Of a DNA stretch of 64,000 bases, positions 8,456 to 15,381 are shown piece after piece. Under the pieces are notes generated by a model. The model made no database searches, had not been told where the DNA came from, and saw nothing but the letters and a program-made list of their open reading frames with translations. The stretch's first letter is position 1. Each line of letters opens with the position of its first letter. The stretch spans positions 2,976,001-3,040,000 of the forward strand of contig NZ_CP037864.1 in NCBI RefSeq assembly GCF_004353845.1, written 5' to 3'. The translations under genes were made by a program, and so were the position numbers. The DNA comes from Citrobacter arsenatis. GTDB lineage: Bacteria; Pseudomonadota; Gammaproteobacteria; Enterobacterales; Enterobacteriaceae.

Positions 8456-9897
8456 CCAACTCCACAAGGAATATTAATATTTGAGTAATCATTCTCTTTT
8501 GGCCTGCCTACATCACCGTAACGGATGGAGAACCGTCGCATCATGTATGCGTAGCGCGTGGCGTCCATGAGGTCATCGCGGATCTTCACGATGCGTCCTT
8601 TCTCATCACGGTGGTAAAAGTTGTATTCCTCGAACCAGTCACGCAGCCCACGAAATACTTTCAGTCGTCCGGAGCGCATTAGGTCGTACAGCTCGAACAA
8701 GCCAGCTTCTACTGAGTTACTGCCGTCTTCCCACGTAGCGCGGTCAGGAAGCATGTCGAAGCCAGCCTCTTCGTAATACGATTTCTGCTGTAGTCCGGAA
8801 CCTTTCTCTGTTTGCAGACCATCGTGCGGCCACGCTGTAGGTATGCCATTGGCCCACATCTTGGTAGCAAACCACGCCTCAGCAGGCGATGTCTGTTTTG
8901 CCTTGTATGCGCGAGTCAGGTAGAACTTATCTTCGTCTCTATCCCATGCTAACTGGACGTGCGCCTGAGGGTGATCCCAGCCGAAGTCCATGCCGTCGAT
9001 AACAAACCAGTGGTCGGGGATTGGGAACGGGTCGCAGGTGATCAGGTCTTCGCTGGCATCATAAATCCTGCCATGCCCCAGCATTGGTATGCCCTTGGTG
9101 CGCATATCTCTCTGGTGCGGCGGGAATGACGCGAGCAATTCCTCTTTGACGCGGTCACTCAGGTGCGGCGCGTCATCCCAGCCAACGTTCATGCAGTGCT
9201 GGGCAGATGATGGCGAATCCATGAACTGGATAACCAGCTCTGTACGCCCGTTCTCTGGTGTAAATGTCAGGATGCCGCGCCCACCATTACCGGCGTCACC
9301 GGTTGCGGTTCGCGTCAGCACCTGGGGATAAATAGTTGGATCTTTTGGCTCTTCGTCGATGTGGAACCAGTCGACGGCATCACCCATCAAGGCATGCTGC
9401 CCTTGCGAATAAGACCAAAACTGAATCTTGGAGACGCCACCTGATTTATGCTTCACATACACAGAGCGCATGGCATTAGCAGTTCCCTGCATGATTTCAG
9501 TGCCAGTGATAAGCTCACCTGGTATTAATCCACCTTCCCATCCCTTATCGGTCTTACGCCCAATGAGAGGTGTTTGAAGTAAGTCACGACATTTTTCACC
9601 AGAATAACCAAGGCACCAGATCAGCGGAGCGTGCGTAAATCTATGACCTGCCCAGTCATCTGGGTAATCTCCAATAGCATGAATGGCATCAATGAATGTT
9701 GCAGTGTCAGTTTTACCAACTCGGTTAGCGGCAATCAGCGCAACCTGTGAAAAATTTGCGGTGTGGGAAATAAATTTCTTTTGCCAGTCATAACGAGTTG
9801 AATAGTAATCGCGATATCTATAAACGTGCTGGCGTCGTTTTTGCTCTTCTAGAAGCTGAACCAACTCAAGCTTTTGCTCCCGCGTCAGATTTTCCAT
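8452..9897 (-). CDS. terminase large subunit (P22 gp2 family)
   Basis: The packaging motor ATPase and headful nuclease, 481 residues (P22 gp2: 499). Walker A is AANRVGKT at residues 56-63 and Walker B with catalytic acid is DWFHIDEEP at about 176-184. The nuclease domain starts with DGMDFGWDHP (about 301-310), and conserved blocks AWPHDG and DDLMDATRYAYMMRRF follow, all shared with P22 gp2. It overlaps the small subunit gene by 32 bases and is coupled to the portal gene by ATGA. Confidence 0.95.
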   Translation of the reverse strand: MENLTREQKLELVQLLEEQKRRQHVYRYRDYYSTRYDWQKKFISHTANFSQVALIAANRVGKTDTATFIDAIHAIGDYPDDWAGHRFTHAPLIWCLGYSGEKCRDLLQTPLIGRKTDKGWEGGLIPGELITGTEIMQGTANAMRSVYVKHKSGGVSKIQFWSYSQGQHALMGDAVDWFHIDEEPKDPTIYPQVLTRTATGDAGNGGRGILTFTPENGRTELVIQFMDSPSSAQHCMNVGWDDAPHLSDRVKEELLASFPPHQRDMRTKGIPMLGHGRIYDASEDLITCDPFPIPDHWFVIDGMDFGWDHPQAHVQLAWDRDEDKFYLTRAYKAKQTSPAEAWFATKMWANGIPTAWPHDGLQTEKGSGLQQKSYYEEAGFDMLPDRATWEDGSNSVEAGLFELYDLMRSGRLKVFRGLRDWFEEYNFYHRDEKGRIVKIRDDLMDATRYAYMMRRFSIRYGDVGRPKENDYSNINIPCGVG

Positions 9898-10510
9898 TCA
9901 TTAGCTCCTGAATGCGCCGCGTTAGCTCGTCGTCGGTTTTATCTTTGAGTGGGGTGTTTTTACCTGCATCTGGGTTATCCAGACCGTAGGCTTGTCGTTC
10001 AAGTGCGATAAGGTTTTTCAGGCTATCAGCTAAATCCTTCATAGCTTTTACCCTGCCAGGCAAACTAATGATCTTGTGGTAGAGGTCATTTAGCTTATCC
10101 ATTCCCTTATCATCTTCTCGCCTCAGCAACTCACCAAGCTGCTCAAGAGCCGGAACATCAGAGCATTCAGCATCAAGCTCATTCAGCAACGCATTTGTCA
10201 GCGACCTGGCCTTTCTTATGTCTCCTCGATGCTCCATGCGAACATTAGCGATAACCTCCGCATTAGCTTCGACAATCTGCTTTTCTGAAATTGAGTTTCC
10301 GGTGGAAACCTTCGTGGAAACCTCTCGCTTGGAAACCAATGCATCAGCTTTGGCATTAATCTTTGCGTTTAGATCGCGCTCCCATCCTTCGGCCTTTGCC
10401 CGCTTGTTTATGGCGGTATGAGATATTCCCTGGCTAGATGCAATTTCCCTTACAGAAAGAACACCGGCCCGGTAATCAACCTCAATCCTTTCCCAGTCCG
10501 GTTTCTGCAT
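9866..10510 (-). CDS. terminase small subunit
   Basis: A 214-residue protein directly upstream of the large subunit. The N-terminus is a helix-turn-helix (RAGVLSVREIASSQGISHTA, residues about 12-32), then a charged central region, and a helical C-terminal part ending KDKTDDELTRRIQELMNGKSD. It is not visibly related to P22 gp3 (162 residues), so DNA recognition probably uses a different pac sequence. I chose ATG 10510 over the GTG two codons upstream, because the preceding gene stops at 10513. Confidence 0.82.
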   Translation of the reverse strand: MQKPDWERIEVDYRAGVLSVREIASSQGISHTAINKRAKAEGWERDLNAKINAKADALVSKREVSTKVSTGNSISEKQIVEANAEVIANVRMEHRGDIRKARSLTNALLNELDAECSDVPALEQLGELLRREDDKGMDKLNDLYHKIISLPGRVKAMKDLADSLKNLIALERQAYGLDNPDAGKNTPLKDKTDDELTRRIQELMNGKSDAGAKA

Positions 10511-10512
10511 AA

Positions 10513-10647
10513 TCACTTTCCTTTCTTTTTCTTGCCTGCCTTGCTCATAGCAATGGCGATAGCCTGGTCAGGTTTCTTTCCTGACTTGATTTCGGTTGCG
10601 ATGTTCTCACCGATAACCTTTTTGGATTTACCCTTCTTTAGCGGCAT
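10513..10647 (-). CDS. small lysine-rich phage protein (DUF6496-like)
   Basis: A 44-residue, very basic protein (MPLKKGKSKKVIGENIATEI ... MSKAGKKKKGK). Proteins of this shape, with a central IKSGKKPDQAIAIAMSKAG segment, are common in tailed phages and resemble the family named DUF6496; function unknown. I took the ATG at 10647, preceded by CAGGAG; it overlaps the metalloprotease-like gene by 20 bases. A nucleic-acid-binding role is plausible only from charge. Confidence 0.7.
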   Translation of the reverse strand: MPLKKGKSKKVIGENIATEIKSGKKPDQAIAIAMSKAGKKKKGK

Positions 10648-11020
10648 CTTGTTGCTCCTGAATGGATGGCAGGAAGTGGCTAAACATGCGGTCAAGCATG
10701 TAGCAGTAAGTTTCGTTTGCGTCGCCTGGGTAGGTTGTTACGCCAACATCACGGCATACATAGAATGCAACGTGAGCGCACTCATGAACCAGTGTGGCTG
10801 CATCACCATTGAATACACCAAGCAAGTAAAGATTCTCGCCAGTTTCTGTATTGCAATAGGACTGCGTTGCTCCGGCCAGCATTTCATTGCCACCGCTATC
10901 AACGCCAAGATGGATGCAAGCCTGATCCCACTCTTCTTTTGACCGACATAGATATACGTTGGCGCTATGGAACAATGGCACGAAGAACCGGGGAAGTTTA
11001 GGCCACTTCGTCTTTGCCAT
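10628..11020 (-). CDS. predicted zinc-binding HExxH phage protein
   Basis: A 130-residue protein with HECAHVAF at about residues 78-85, an HExxH motif of the zincin metallopeptidase type, and a downstream acidic residue in GDANETYCYMLDRMF that could complete a metal site. There is no signal peptide. It sits between lysis and packaging genes in the late operon. Such small HExxH proteins occur at this place in several lambdoid phages, but I know of no demonstrated activity. A metal-dependent peptidase or peptidase-derived structural protein is possible. Confidence 0.65.
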   Translation of the reverse strand: MAKTKWPKLPRFFVPLFHSANVYLCRSKEEWDQACIHLGVDSGGNEMLAGATQSYCNTETGENLYLLGVFNGDAATLVHECAHVAFYVCRDVGVTTYPGDANETYCYMLDRMFSHFLPSIQEQQDAAKEG

Positions 11021-11022
11021 GG

Positions 11023-11265
11023 TTATGCTCCGGTAGTGAACAGATCCAGCGCTTCTTTCGATTTGCGCACAGCCTCAATGGTTCGGGACGTGAAGTCTGG
11101 ATTTGCACCGCCATCGTTGTAGTGCAACTTGAACAATTCCAGTTTCAACTGATCAGCGCCAATGAATGCAAAAGCTTCCTCTGCCGCTGAATTGTTCTTA
11201 GATAGCAGTCGGTAAATTTCTAACTTGAATTTCTGTTCGTCGGTCATGATATTTAGCTCTGCCAT
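11023..11265 (-). CDS. small phage protein, unknown
   Basis: An 80-residue, helix-rich soluble protein (KFKLEIYRLLSKNNSAAEEAF ... RKSKEALDLFTTGA) of unknown function, preceded by a GGAG site upstream of ATG 11265. It lies in the late operon between the lysis cassette and the HExxH gene, with only 2 bases before the latter. Confidence 0.65.
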   Translation of the reverse strand: MAELNIMTDEQKFKLEIYRLLSKNNSAAEEAFAFIGADQLKLELFKLHYNDGGANPDFTSRTIEAVRKSKEALDLFTTGA

Positions 11266-11295
11266 TGTTGGCTCCGGTTGTTGTGTTGCATCGAC

Positions 11296-11496
11296 TTACA
11301 GAAATGTCGATGACCAGATGAAGAATGCGAATCCTGACGCCGCTATAACAAGCGCAGATGCGATGTAGAAGAAGTGGTGTATGAGGGTGATTATTCTGTC
11401 AGTCAGCTTTGGCTTTATCTCAGGATGATTGAGAACGTCATCGCGTATGAGTGATATTCCGTAGAGCAGCGTTACTTCACGCTCTCGCTTTCTCAT
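11296..11496 (-). CDS. small membrane protein downstream of Rz
   Basis: A 66-residue protein with a charged N-terminal half (MRKREREVTLL) and one strongly hydrophobic C-terminal segment (FFYIASALVIAASGFAFFIW, about residues 42-61). It starts 3 bases after the Rz stop. Its position beside the lysis genes suggests a lysis- or exclusion-related membrane protein, but the family is not recognised. Confidence 0.6.
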   Translation of the reverse strand: MRKREREVTLLYGISLIRDDVLNHPEIKPKLTDRIITLIHHFFYIASALVIAASGFAFFIWSSTFL

Positions 11497-11499
11497 CGC

Positions 11500-11967
11500 T
11501 TACCTCAGGCACTGCGTGTTGATGTAGTCCTGCAGAGTTCTCAGCGATGTTTGGTCGCTGACGATTCCGGATCGGATACCGAGAACGTTTCGTCCAGCAA
11601 CTGGAGAGAGTTCGACGGCGGCATCATTGCCCACGCCGGAGGCGCTGGAGGCTTCGGTTGTGGCTGGCACTGGACACTTTCCTTTGACGAGCACCCGACC
11701 ACCATTATCAAGCTTGCGCTGAAGAGCATCATTTTCAGCTTTAGCATCTGCCAACTCCTTCGTGTATTTGGCATCCAGAGCAGCAACATCACGTTGCCGG
11801 GTTGTCATGTCGGTGATGGTGGCGTGAGCCAGATTCAGCGCCTGTGTTTTCTCATCGCGCTGCTTCTTGTATTCGGTGGCGTTATCGCGGTAGTGATTAA
11901 CAGACCAGGCAAGCGACACGATGATGCAGACGACTATGGCAATGATGATTGCGGTTAACTTGCTCAT
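11500..11967 (-). CDS. Rz: Rz inner-membrane spanin subunit
   Basis: A 155-residue i-spanin clearly homologous to lambda Rz: MSKLTAIIIAIVVCIIVSLA is the N-terminal signal anchor, followed by WSVNHYRDNATEYKKQRD and the exactly shared block RQRDVAALDAKYTKELADAK in the periplasmic coiled coil. With Rz1 it fuses the inner and outer membranes in the last step of lysis. ATG 11967 overlaps the endolysin stop as ATGA. The C-terminal third differs from lambda Rz. Confidence 0.95.
   Translation of the reverse strand: MSKLTAIIIAIVVCIIVSLAWSVNHYRDNATEYKKQRDEKTQALNLAHATITDMTTRQRDVAALDAKYTKELADAKAENDALQRKLDNGGRVLVKGKCPVPATTEASSASGVGNDAAVELSPVAGRNVLGIRSGIVSDQTSLRTLQDYINTQCLR
11541..11747 (-). CDS. Rz1: Rz1 outer-membrane spanin lipoprotein, nested in Rz
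   Basis: This 68-residue frame lies entirely inside Rz in another reading frame, as in lambda. MLKLKMMLFSASLIMVVGC gives a lipoprotein signal with a VVGC lipobox; the mature part is proline-rich (PQPKPPAPPAWAM), the hallmark of Rz1. The open frame extends 15 codons further upstream, but the ATG at 11747 gives the expected signal peptide. The C-terminal tail is longer than in lambda Rz1 (60 residues). Confidence 0.93.
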   Translation of the reverse strand: MLKLKMMLFSASLIMVVGCSSKESVQCQPQPKPPAPPAWAMMPPSNSLQLLDETFSVSDPESSATKHR

Positions 11968-12452
11968 TTCTGACTCCAGGTGCAAACCTCATACTCAACG
12001 TCTCGCCGGTTCATCAGGCCTTTCCACTTCTTTCCACCTGCATATACCCATTGCTTTAGCTCAGAGCATGCTCCGTCGTAATCTTTAGCGTTGAGTTTCT
12101 TCAGCAGAGTGGAGTTGATGGTTGCGGTAGCGCCGACGTTGTAAGCAAAGCTGTATATTGCTGCTCGCTGAGTTTCGGTGGTATGCACTTTGATATGCGG
12201 ATCAACCTGAGCGGCGATGCGCGTCATATCTTTTCGTGTCAACGCATCACATTCTTTGTCTGAGTAATATTTACCCCAGACAATATCACTTCCTGTGTGT
12301 CCATCGCAGACGGTTACAATCCCCACTACATCTTTGTAAGGGTAATGTTCTCGACCTTCCAGCCCCGTCTTTCCAGATACCATCACAGTGGCGATGCTAA
12401 CAGCACCTGTCCCTAGTGCTGCGATAATGCTATTTCTGAGCGCCGGTGACAT
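11964..12452 (-). CDS. SAR endolysin (phage 21 R type lysozyme)
   Basis: A 162-residue muramidase like R of phage 21. The N-terminal SSIIAALGTG-type hydrophobic segment (residues about 8-27) is a signal-anchor-release domain rich in Ala, Gly, Ser and Thr, which lets the enzyme reach the periplasm in an inactive tethered form. The catalytic triad Glu32 (GLEG), Asp41 (PYKD) and Thr47 has the same spacing as Glu35-Asp44-Thr50 of R21. The end KWKGLMNRRDVEYEVC is typical of the family. I chose the second ATG (12452). It overlaps the holin gene by 23 bases. Confidence 0.93.
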   Translation of the reverse strand: MSPALRNSIIAALGTGAVSIATVMVSGKTGLEGREHYPYKDVVGIVTVCDGHTGSDIVWGKYYSDKECDALTRKDMTRIAAQVDPHIKVHTTETQRAAIYSFAYNVGATATINSTLLKKLNAKDYDGACSELKQWVYAGGKKWKGLMNRRDVEYEVCTWSQK

Positions 12453-12633
12453 TCCCATTCAATCTGTCCTCGCGCTCTTTGCGCTTGTAGTACCAGTTGA
12501 TTCCGAATGTGCCGACAGTACAAAGAATACCCACGATTAGAGCCCAGTCATTTAGGGAGAGAACTCCGCTCATTGCAGTAAGCCCTCCAACCCAGTAACT
12601 GAACCATTCTCTGATTTTGTCCATACGGTACAT
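12430..12633 (-). CDS. pinholin-like class II holin with dual start
   Basis: A 67-residue protein with two membrane segments (about residues 12-28 and 31-48) and a charged C-terminal tail (YYKRKEREDRLNG). It begins M-Y-R-M-D-K-I; phage 21 S begins M-K-S-M-D-K-I and makes both an antiholin from Met1 and a holin from Met4. Pairing with a SAR endolysin supports a pinholin, which depolarises the membrane rather than forming large holes. A GGGGGTAGAGT sequence precedes the first ATG. Confidence 0.82.
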   Translation of the reverse strand: MYRMDKIREWFSYWVGGLTAMSGVLSLNDWALIVGILCTVGTFGINWYYKRKEREDRLNGNVTGAQK

Positions 12634-12869
12634 ACTCTACCCCCAAGAGGATGGGGATCTGTTCAAATTAGGAATAGGGATGATGGTCGATTGAACAAAT
12701 CCAGGATACGTTCTCAGTAACGTGGTTTGTTCGTGACTAAAGGCATGAGCAAATCAGGCAGGAGGCTGTTAGCGCAGTCTCTTGCCGCCCATCTTCACGA
12801 AGCCCAGCCATGTGCTGGGTTTTCTTTTTTGAAGCGCACTAGCCACCACCTGGTGAATCTGCCTAAATG

Positions 12870-13067
12870 CAAAAAGCCCCGAGCTATTAACTCAGGGCTT
12901 CGATGTTCACTCTCGCAACCAGTACTGCGTAGACTCTTGCAAACCTCTCAGCTTGCGATGGTTGGAGTACCAGACGATGCGTCGAAGATACCAACTAGGC
13001 GGTTCAGTGGTGAGAGCCGCCTCTTTTGCCTCACCACCTCGCTCTTTCGCCTTCGACGTCCGAGCAT
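12870..13067 (-). ncRNA. late leader RNA (lambda 6S-like) between pR' and tR'
   Basis: The 440-base stretch between the Q gene and holin has no convincing coding frame. On the minus strand a promoter at the end of Q would start a transcript near 13067, which would end at an intrinsic terminator about 200 bases on. This is the layout and approximate size of the lambda 6S leader RNA, which is terminated unless Q protein loads at the paused polymerase. 12634-12869 is untranslated leader of the late lysis mRNA. Confidence 0.55.
12871..12900 (-). terminator. late terminator tR' upstream of lysis genes
   Basis: Minus-strand AAGCCCTGAG-TTAATAG-CTCGGGGCTT followed by T, a ten-base-pair stem with one G-U pair. 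It lies between the late promoter and the holin gene, where Q-dependent antitermination is expected to act. Confidence 0.8.
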
Positions 13068-13073
13068 ACAGTA

Positions 13074-13101
13074 ATTATGCATCTTCAAAACTTGTTTTCA
13101 A
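13074..13101 (-). promoter_or_regulatory. candidate late promoter pR' at end of Q gene
   Basis: On the minus strand TTGAAA (13101-13096), a 16-base spacer and CATAAT (13079-13074) make a good sigma70 promoter overlapping the last codons of the Q gene, the usual place of the lambdoid late promoter and its qut site. Confidence 0.6.
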
Positions 13102-13758
13102 GTCTTTTTTGCAATTTTCTTTATTTTCGATACCAAGTTCTGCAATTAACGTGAAGAAGACAGCAGAATTGAACAACTCGATGCACCAACGAACGCGATC
13201 GATGCACTGCTTTTCAGTCAAAAAAGGTGCGTGGTGATACTGCATCCAACGGGCCATGTCGTTAATGGTCTTACGCCATGTGTAATAGTCCTTCCCGATT
13301 TCGTAGACGATGCTGTTTTTTGAGATGGATTTGAGGATGATCCGTTCCATGAATTCGGCCTCCTCCTCATCTGCAGCTTTACCCATCAACTCAGACAGTG
13401 ATTTCTTAGGCCAGATAATTGCTTTTGCTTGGGCTATAAGTTGGTCACCTGAGTATCCCATCTTTCGGAGTCCTGCCAACACGGTGGCGATCCTCTCCTG
13501 TTGCTCTCCAGTCCATCCGGTCAGAATCATCGACCACATCCCTGCGCCGTCAGTAAGATGTTCAGTTCCGCTTCCACCAAACTCACGACCCCACATGCCG
13601 AGCAGTGAACGAACCCAGCGACTTTGCGATGGAGTTAGGCGACGATATTTCCCGAGATATGAACGGCGCGGTACAGAAGCCAACTTCATCCATGAGCATT
13701 CAGGGTCGGCACGCAGTACCGATGCTTTCTGATAATTTTCGATATCGGTGCGGGTCAT
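13075..13758 (-). CDS. probable late antiterminator Q
   Basis: A 227-residue protein in the position of lambdoid Q: after the nin genes and directly before a promoter and terminated leader. Motifs include RRSYLGKYRRLTPSQSRWVRSLLGMWGREFGG near the N-terminus (written here as two blocks: RRSYLGKYRRLTPSQ and RWVRSLLGMWGREFGG) and a helical C-terminal half (FMERIILKSISKNS, IDRVRWCIELFNSAV). It is not clearly homologous to lambda, 21 or P22 Q, so the assignment rests mainly on context; several unrelated Q families exist. Its start overlaps the HNH gene by 4 bases (ATGA). Confidence 0.6.
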   Translation of the reverse strand: MTRTDIENYQKASVLRADPECSWMKLASVPRRSYLGKYRRLTPSQSRWVRSLLGMWGREFGGSGTEHLTDGAGMWSMILTGWTGEQQERIATVLAGLRKMGYSGDQLIAQAKAIIWPKKSLSELMGKAADEEEAEFMERIILKSISKNSIVYEIGKDYYTWRKTINDMARWMQYHHAPFLTEKQCIDRVRWCIELFNSAVFFTLIAELGIENKENCKKDLKTSFEDA

Positions 13759-14216
13759 GCTGCCCCCCCCATGCGCAAGGTGATGTTCTGCTGATACCAG
13801 TCAGGCGCAGTGAACTCAATGCGCCCTAACACGCCAGTAATTCGCAATTGCTTGAGTCGCACTAACTCCTGCTTGTAGTGCTGATACAGTTCTTCCTTCT
13901 GCCACGGCTTAATCTTCATCGGGTGCAGCGCGGCGCGGGATACCTGCTCAATGGTCATCACGCCATATTCGTATTCAGCGTGACGAGCGAACTGGATCGG
14001 CTCTTCACCTAATCGCCGATGACAACCTACGCAATGGGCCAGTGCGTTCAGCGGATGCCAGCGTGTAGCTGTGTGGCGGCGTCCGTTGATATGTGAGCAA
14101 TGGAGTGATGCTCGGTTGTTGCTGAAATCACGACCACAACTTTCACAGCACCAGTTAGCGCGTTCGCGAACCAGCTCAGAAAAAATGGTGTCGTATTTGT
14201 CTCTTTTGAGTGCCAT
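13755..14216 (-). CDS. HNH-type zinc protein of the nin region (NinG/Rap-like role)
   Basis: A 153-residue protein with two zinc-knuckle pairs framing an HNH-like core: CCESCGRDF (about 23-31), LHCSHINGRRHTAT (about 38-51), WHPLNALAHCVGCHRRLGE (about 53-71). This CxxC...H...N...CxxCH pattern is that of HNH endonucleases. Lambda NinG (Rap), a structure-specific Holliday-junction nuclease, has a similar zinc arrangement and lies at the same place upstream of Q, but overall similarity is limited. The gene is coupled to the Q-like gene. Confidence 0.65.
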   Translation of the reverse strand: MALKRDKYDTIFSELVRERANWCCESCGRDFSNNRASLHCSHINGRRHTATRWHPLNALAHCVGCHRRLGEEPIQFARHAEYEYGVMTIEQVSRAALHPMKIKPWQKEELYQHYKQELVRLKQLRITGVLGRIEFTAPDWYQQNITLRMGGAA

Positions 14217-14225
14217 ATGCTTTCC

Positions 14226-14681
14226 TTACTGGTCTTGTTGTTCGCGGAGTTGCTGAAATTCGCAGTTACTTGGGATAGTTAGCGCCAGGCCAAACTGAGC
14301 GCACCACGCCTCGACTTTGCACAGGAAGATGTGCATCTCTCCGGTATCGAGTTGAGACGTGTGGCGAGGTTCCCAGGTGGTTTCTTTGGCACCAGTGATG
14401 AAATCGGTGTAGGTTACTTCCTCGCAGCCGAGGTATGTCTTTTTTAGGTTGCGCTTGACCCATTCAGGGGTAGCGTCAGTGCGGCCGGATTTAATCAGGT
14501 ATTCGCTGATTTCTCCCAGCCACAAATGAAGAAGTGAATTCTGTGACAGACTACGCTTCTCTCTCCATGGTTTTAACTGGAGGCGATAGCATTTACCGTC
14601 ATTGAGATATGGCTGCAGGTGCTGACCGATAGCGGAGAAGTTGCCAGCATGCAGCTTGATACCCTGCTCTGGGATATTCAT
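14226..14681 (-). CDS. ninB: NinB-family recombination protein
   Basis: A 151-residue protein with the family-typical KRSLSQNSLLHLWLGEISEYL segment (given here in part: SLSQNSLLHLWLGEIS), where lambda NinB has a similar SLDQNRKLWACLGDVS. NinB (Orf) binds single-stranded DNA and SSB and helps recombination in place of RecFOR. ATG 14681 follows GGAGGTGGCGT, a strong ribosome site, so I prefer it to the open-frame start 16 codons upstream. It ends 9 bases before the HNH gene. Confidence 0.75.
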   Translation of the reverse strand: MNIPEQGIKLHAGNFSAIGQHLQPYLNDGKCYRLQLKPWREKRSLSQNSLLHLWLGEISEYLIKSGRTDATPEWVKRNLKKTYLGCEEVTYTDFITGAKETTWEPRHTSQLDTGEMHIFLCKVEAWCAQFGLALTIPSNCEFQQLREQQDQ

Positions 14682-14776
14682 ACGCCACCTCCGATAGGTA
14701 ACGCAGAATGCAGAAAATCGCAGGTGCATTTCTGCATCTGTGACAGGTGGTTTGAAGTACTCTTTGTGTTTCGCAT
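14678..14776 (-). CDS. possible 32-residue peptide coupled to ninB
   Basis: A short frame starting ATG 14776 (MRNTKSTSNHLSQMQKCTCD...) ends with TGA overlapping the ninB ATG as ATGA. It contains the ninB ribosome site near its end. The coupling suggests a leader peptide, but no family or strong ribosome site supports it. Confidence 0.3.
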   Translation of the reverse strand: MRNTKSTSNHLSQMQKCTCDFLHSALPIGGGV

Positions 14777-14834
14777 CTAATTTCCCAATCAGATGCAGAG
14801 GTCACAGCCGGGTGCTCAATCCGACTGCGACATA

Positions 14835-14863
14835 ATTATAACACTAATTTTGAGAGTGGGTAA
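14835..14863 (-). promoter_or_regulatory. candidate promoter in nin region
   Basis: Minus-strand TATAAT (14840-14835) lies 17 bases after TTACCC (14863-14858). The -10 box is perfect and the -35 box weak. It would transcribe ninB, the HNH gene and Q independently of PR. Confidence 0.35.
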
Positions 14864-14887
14864 TGTTGCTTGACGTTGCGTTAGCTA

Positions 14888-14974
14888 TTACCAAATTGTT
14901 CCCGTCTCTCCGGTCATTAATCTGGCAACAACTATAATAACTAGAGTGATGATTACGACTTTAACCGGCGGCAT
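14888..14974 (-). CDS. 28-residue single-span membrane microprotein
   Basis: The frame MPPVKVVIITLVIIVVARLM then 8 polar residues starts at an ATG that overlaps the preceding stop as TGATG. It encodes one short hydrophobic helix (VVIITLVIIVVA) after a basic residue. Translational coupling and the clean transmembrane pattern suggest a real microprotein of unknown function; chance cannot be excluded for 28 codons. Confidence 0.5.
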   Translation of the reverse strand: MPPVKVVIITLVIIVVARLMTGETGTIW

Positions 14975-15159
14975 CACTTAATCCCCATACTTTCAGTAAA
15001 AAATAACCTCCATAAATCAACTGGCCTTCTATCACCATTTATCTCGCGATAGAATTCATCTTGCTTACGCCGCCACTCTTCATGGAGGTCAGGTTGTCTA
15101 TCTGTGCGCATCTCTTTGCATTTCTCGTTCAACCATTTTTCTTGCTGCTCAGTGGTCAT
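14974..15159 (-). CDS. small nin-region protein, unknown
   Basis: A 61-residue charged protein (MTTEQQEKWLNEKCKEMRTD ... DLWRLFFTESMGIK) of unknown function. The ATG at 15159 has a clear GGAGGTGAAGTG leader. Its stop overlaps the ATG of the 28-residue membrane peptide. Confidence 0.65.
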   Translation of the reverse strand: MTTEQQEKWLNEKCKEMRTDRQPDLHEEWRRKQDEFYREINGDRRPVDLWRLFFTESMGIK

Positions 15160-15192
15160 CACTTCACCTCCAGTTTTGGTGACGCTGACACT

Positions 15193-15381
15193 TTATCCAT
15201 CGACTTCTCCTCTCATGAGAAGTTGGCGGAATGAATTTGCTAATTCTGTTTTTCTTTCAGCCATTTCTGGGCAAAGCATACTTTCAAGATACCTTGCCTC
15301 CCATTCAAACAAGGTCACTACTTCTAGCGGGATTTCTTTATTGAAATGATAATTAGACATATCAAGATATTCTGCTGTCAT
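15193..15381 (-). CDS. small nin-region protein, unknown
   Basis: A 62-residue acidic, helix-rich protein (MTAEYLDMSNYHFNKEIPLE ... FRQLLMRGEVDG) of unknown function. The ATG at 15381 overlaps the upstream stop as TGATG and has the same GGAGGTGAAGTGATGAC leader as the next gene, which suggests a small duplicated translation-start cassette. Confidence 0.62.
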   Translation of the reverse strand: MTAEYLDMSNYHFNKEIPLEVVTLFEWEARYLESMLCPEMAERKTELANSFRQLLMRGEVDG

